A DNA stretch of 64,000 nt from Cryobacterium sp. MP_M3 (GTDB taxonomy: Bacteria > Actinomycetota > Actinomycetes > Actinomycetales > Microbacteriaceae): positions 1 through 64,000 of the forward strand of contig NZ_JADOVI010000011.1 in the NCBI RefSeq assembly GCF_015752155.1, in the 5' to 3' direction. Under the pieces are notes generated by a model. It worked only from the letters and a program-made list of their open reading frames with translations, did no database searches and had not been told where the DNA came from. This document shows, piece after piece, positions 62,420 to 64,000 of this stretch. The translations under genes were made by a program, and so were the position numbers. Position 1 is the stretch's first letter; each line of letters begins with the position of its first letter.

Positions 62420-63751
62420 ATGCTCAGCTTCCTCGTTGTGCTGATCCTGGTTATGGGCGTCAATACCGCCCTGTGGGGCTCGGTCGGAGCGGCCCGTGTC
62501 GTCGCACACTGGGCGCGCCGGCTCTCGGCGCACGGAAGCCATTCCCAGCTCGCGCCCGGGGCGCACGCGGGCTCTCGGCGCCTCACCCCCGACGACGTCG
62601 CCGTGCTCGTCGCCGCGCACAATGAGGAACTGGTCATCGCCAACACCATCAGGTCGGCAGCGGGCATCGTTCCAGTGCGCAACATCTTCATTTCCTCCGA
62701 CGCCTCGAGCGACGCGACCGCGGATATCGCCAGGGAGTGCGGGGCGAACGTCGTCGAGCTGCTCCCGAACCGCGGCAAGGCCGGGGCGCTCGTGGCCGCG
62801 ATCGATCATTTCCACCTCGCCGACAGGTTCGCGGTCGTCATGCTGCTGGACGCGGACACCCAGCTGGCCCCGGACTACATGGCCACCGGCCTCCCCTTCT
62901 TTGACGACCCCGAGGTGGTCGCCGTGGCCGGCCGGGCGGCGACCGTCACCTCACCACCGTCGCCGACCCGGCTCGGCCGGTTTCTGGTTGCCTACCGGGA
63001 GCGGTTCTACGTCGTGGTCCAGTACCTGCTCAAGTTCGGCCAGGCGGCCCGGCCTGCGAACGTGGTGTCCATCGTTCCCGGTTTCGCGAGCATGTACCGC
63101 AGCCGGATTCTCGCCGACATCGACATCTGCGCCCCGGGCCTGGCCATCGAGGACTTCAACATGACCTTCGAGGTGCACGCCAAGAAGCTCGGGCGGATCG
63201 CATTCCACCCGCGTGCCGCCATCGCGTACACCCAGGACCCGGACACGCTCAGGGACTACACCAAGCAGCTCCGGCGCTGGACCCTGGGTTTCTGGCAGAC
63301 CGTGCGCCGGCACGGCTTCAGGTACGGCCGGTTCTGGGGTGCCCTGGCCTTGTACGTATTCGAACTGATCACCAGCAGCATCATGATGCTGCTCTTCATC
63401 CCGCTGCTCATGCTCTCGATCGGCGCAACGGTCTGGGAGGAGGTGGCAGCCGACCACACCGGGGTGGTGGCGTCGATCGCCACGGCGATTCCCCCGACGG
63501 CGGTGTTCGTCGGTGTGCTTCTGCCCGACTATCTCCTCACCGTCCTGGTTGTCATCGTCACCCGCCGGCCGCGTTACCTCGTGCTCGGATTCGCGTTCCC
63601 TCTCGTCCGCGTCGTCGACGCGGCCATCTGCCTGTGGACTCTGCCGCAGGCCTTCTTCGGGCGTTCCACCGGCACCTGGAAGAGCCCGGCCCGCCGGAGC
63701 ACACTCGTCACCGTGCCGGATCATGCGCCCGGCCGCCCGGTGACCGGTTAG
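62420..63751 (+). CDS. membrane glycosyltransferase family 2 (polysaccharide synthase)
   Basis: A 443-residue processive-type GT2. One N-terminal helix (FLVVLILVMGVNTALWGSVG), a cytoplasmic GT-A domain with VAVLVAAHNEE, FISSDASSDATADIA, MLLDADTQLAPDY (DxD), and the product-binding TKQLRRWTLGFW (QxxRW), then about four C-terminal helices. This is the layout of hyaluronan synthase, PgaC and cellulose synthase-like enzymes that make and extrude a glycan. ATG 62420 with GGAGG upstream. It faces the operon supplying glucosamine and uronic acid precursors, which suggests an amino-sugar/uronate polymer. Confidence 0.9.
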   Translation: MLSFLVVLILVMGVNTALWGSVGAARVVAHWARRLSAHGSHSQLAPGAHAGSRRLTPDDVAVLVAAHNEELVIANTIRSAAGIVPVRNIFISSDASSDATADIARECGANVVELLPNRGKAGALVAAIDHFHLADRFAVVMLLDADTQLAPDYMATGLPFFDDPEVVAVAGRAATVTSPPSPTRLGRFLVAYRERFYVVVQYLLKFGQAARPANVVSIVPGFASMYRSRILADIDICAPGLAIEDFNMTFEVHAKKLGRIAFHPRAAIAYTQDPDTLRDYTKQLRRWTLGFWQTVRRHGFRYGRFWGALALYVFELITSSIMMLLFIPLLMLSIGATVWEEVAADHTGVVASIATAIPPTAVFVGVLLPDYLLTVLVVIVTRRPRYLVLGFAFPLVRVVDAAICLWTLPQAFFGRSTGTWKSPARRSTLVTVPDHAPGRPVTG

Positions 63752-63847
63752 GTCGACCGCCCGGGCAGCATCCGCTTCGCCCCCAGAGGCCGCCCCCTCT
63801 CGCGGATCCGGCGGGGGACCGACGGGGTGGTTTGGCGGGTGGCCAGG

Positions 63848-64000
63848 TCAGTTCATGCCGCTGGCGGCGCGGCCGGCGCTCGCCACACCGGTGACGGAGA
63901 GCATCGCTATCAGATGGGACCTGGACCTGGCCCCGAGCTTGTTGTAGGTGCGGGTCAGGCGCACCTCGACGGTTCGCAGGGAGACGAAGAGCTCGGTCGC
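63848..64000 (-). CDS. LuxR-type regulator, C-terminal part (runs off the window)
   Basis: The minus-strand frame from the window edge encodes 50 residues ending in a stop at 63848. LFVSLRTVEVRLTRTYNKLG is the recognition helix of a LuxR/GerE domain. The rest of the gene lies beyond 64000, so the sensor part is unknown. It is convergent with the GT2 gene and may control the polysaccharide locus. Confidence 0.8.
   Translation of the reverse strand, partial: ATELFVSLRTVEVRLTRTYNKLGARSRSHLIAMLSVTGVASAGRAASGMN

Overview
The window comes from a high-GC actinobacterium. The best fit is a member of the Microbacteriaceae (a Cryobacterium- or Leifsonia-like organism). The evidence is: NucS in place of MutSL mismatch repair, a coproporphyrin-dependent heme pathway (hemQ plus actinobacterial ferrochelatase), an LAxTG sortase-type wall protein, CWB2 wall-binding repeats, frequent GTG starts, and the short dispersed repeat GGTTTCGACAGGCTCGACC common in this family. 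Family placement is inference. No rRNA, tRNA or CRISPR array was seen.

Layout. (1) 1-5.5 kb is an accessory stretch that looks less GC-rich by eye. It holds three acetyltransferases, a DUF1349 protein, a TetR regulator with a maltose acetyltransferase, and relics of a second acetyltransferase, an MFS pump and a serine recombinase. A SUKH-type protein follows, and a near-identical 22-23 bp direct repeat lies at each edge. (2) 5.6-10.7 kb: MFS pump, DUF2892 protein behind a CsoR/CstR-like palindrome, methyltransferase, LuxR regulator, and the divergent ribulose-monophosphate pair hxlB-hxlA for formaldehyde fixation. (3) 10.7-16.6 kb: LAATG surface protein, HAD phosphatase, NucS, MFS, PLP decarboxylase. 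(4) 16.7-26.6 kb is the most striking block: an IclR regulator and an eight-gene, tightly spaced operon (P450, two-subunit PEP-synthase-like phosphotransferase, SDR, [2Fe-2S] ferredoxin, ferredoxin reductase, HD phosphohydrolase, aldehyde dehydrogenase). Its gene content matches the 4-cresol (cre) pathway of Corynebacterium glutamicum, in which the phenol is phosphorylated first, the P450 oxidises the para-alkyl group of the aryl phosphate, and a phosphohydrolase then frees the product.

(5) 26.6-42.2 kb is mixed housekeeping and transport: APC permease, MATE pump, M13 peptidase, a beta-lactamase-fold protein that seems to lack its catalytic Ser and Lys, NCS1 permease with an isochorismatase-type hydrolase, CstA with its small partner, glycyl-tRNA synthetase, zinc alcohol dehydrogenase and GNAT. 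Several short tandem arrays and inverted repeats sit between these genes. (6) 42.2-53.8 kb holds a full set of heme genes from glutamyl-tRNA to coproheme/heme (hemA divergent from hemE-hemY-[three small membrane-associated proteins]-hemQ-hemH-hemC-hemD-hemB-hemL). (7) 53.9-64 kb is an envelope region: a secreted beta-barrel-like protein, a NodB deacetylase with CWB2 repeats, and a glmS / epimerase / nucleotide-sugar dehydrogenase operon facing a membrane GT2 polysaccharide synthase. The window ends inside a LuxR-type regulator.

The region-4 genes form one catabolic unit. The heme genes could supply the P450 cofactor among other uses. The region-7 genes plausibly make and trim an amino-sugar/uronic-acid exopolysaccharide.
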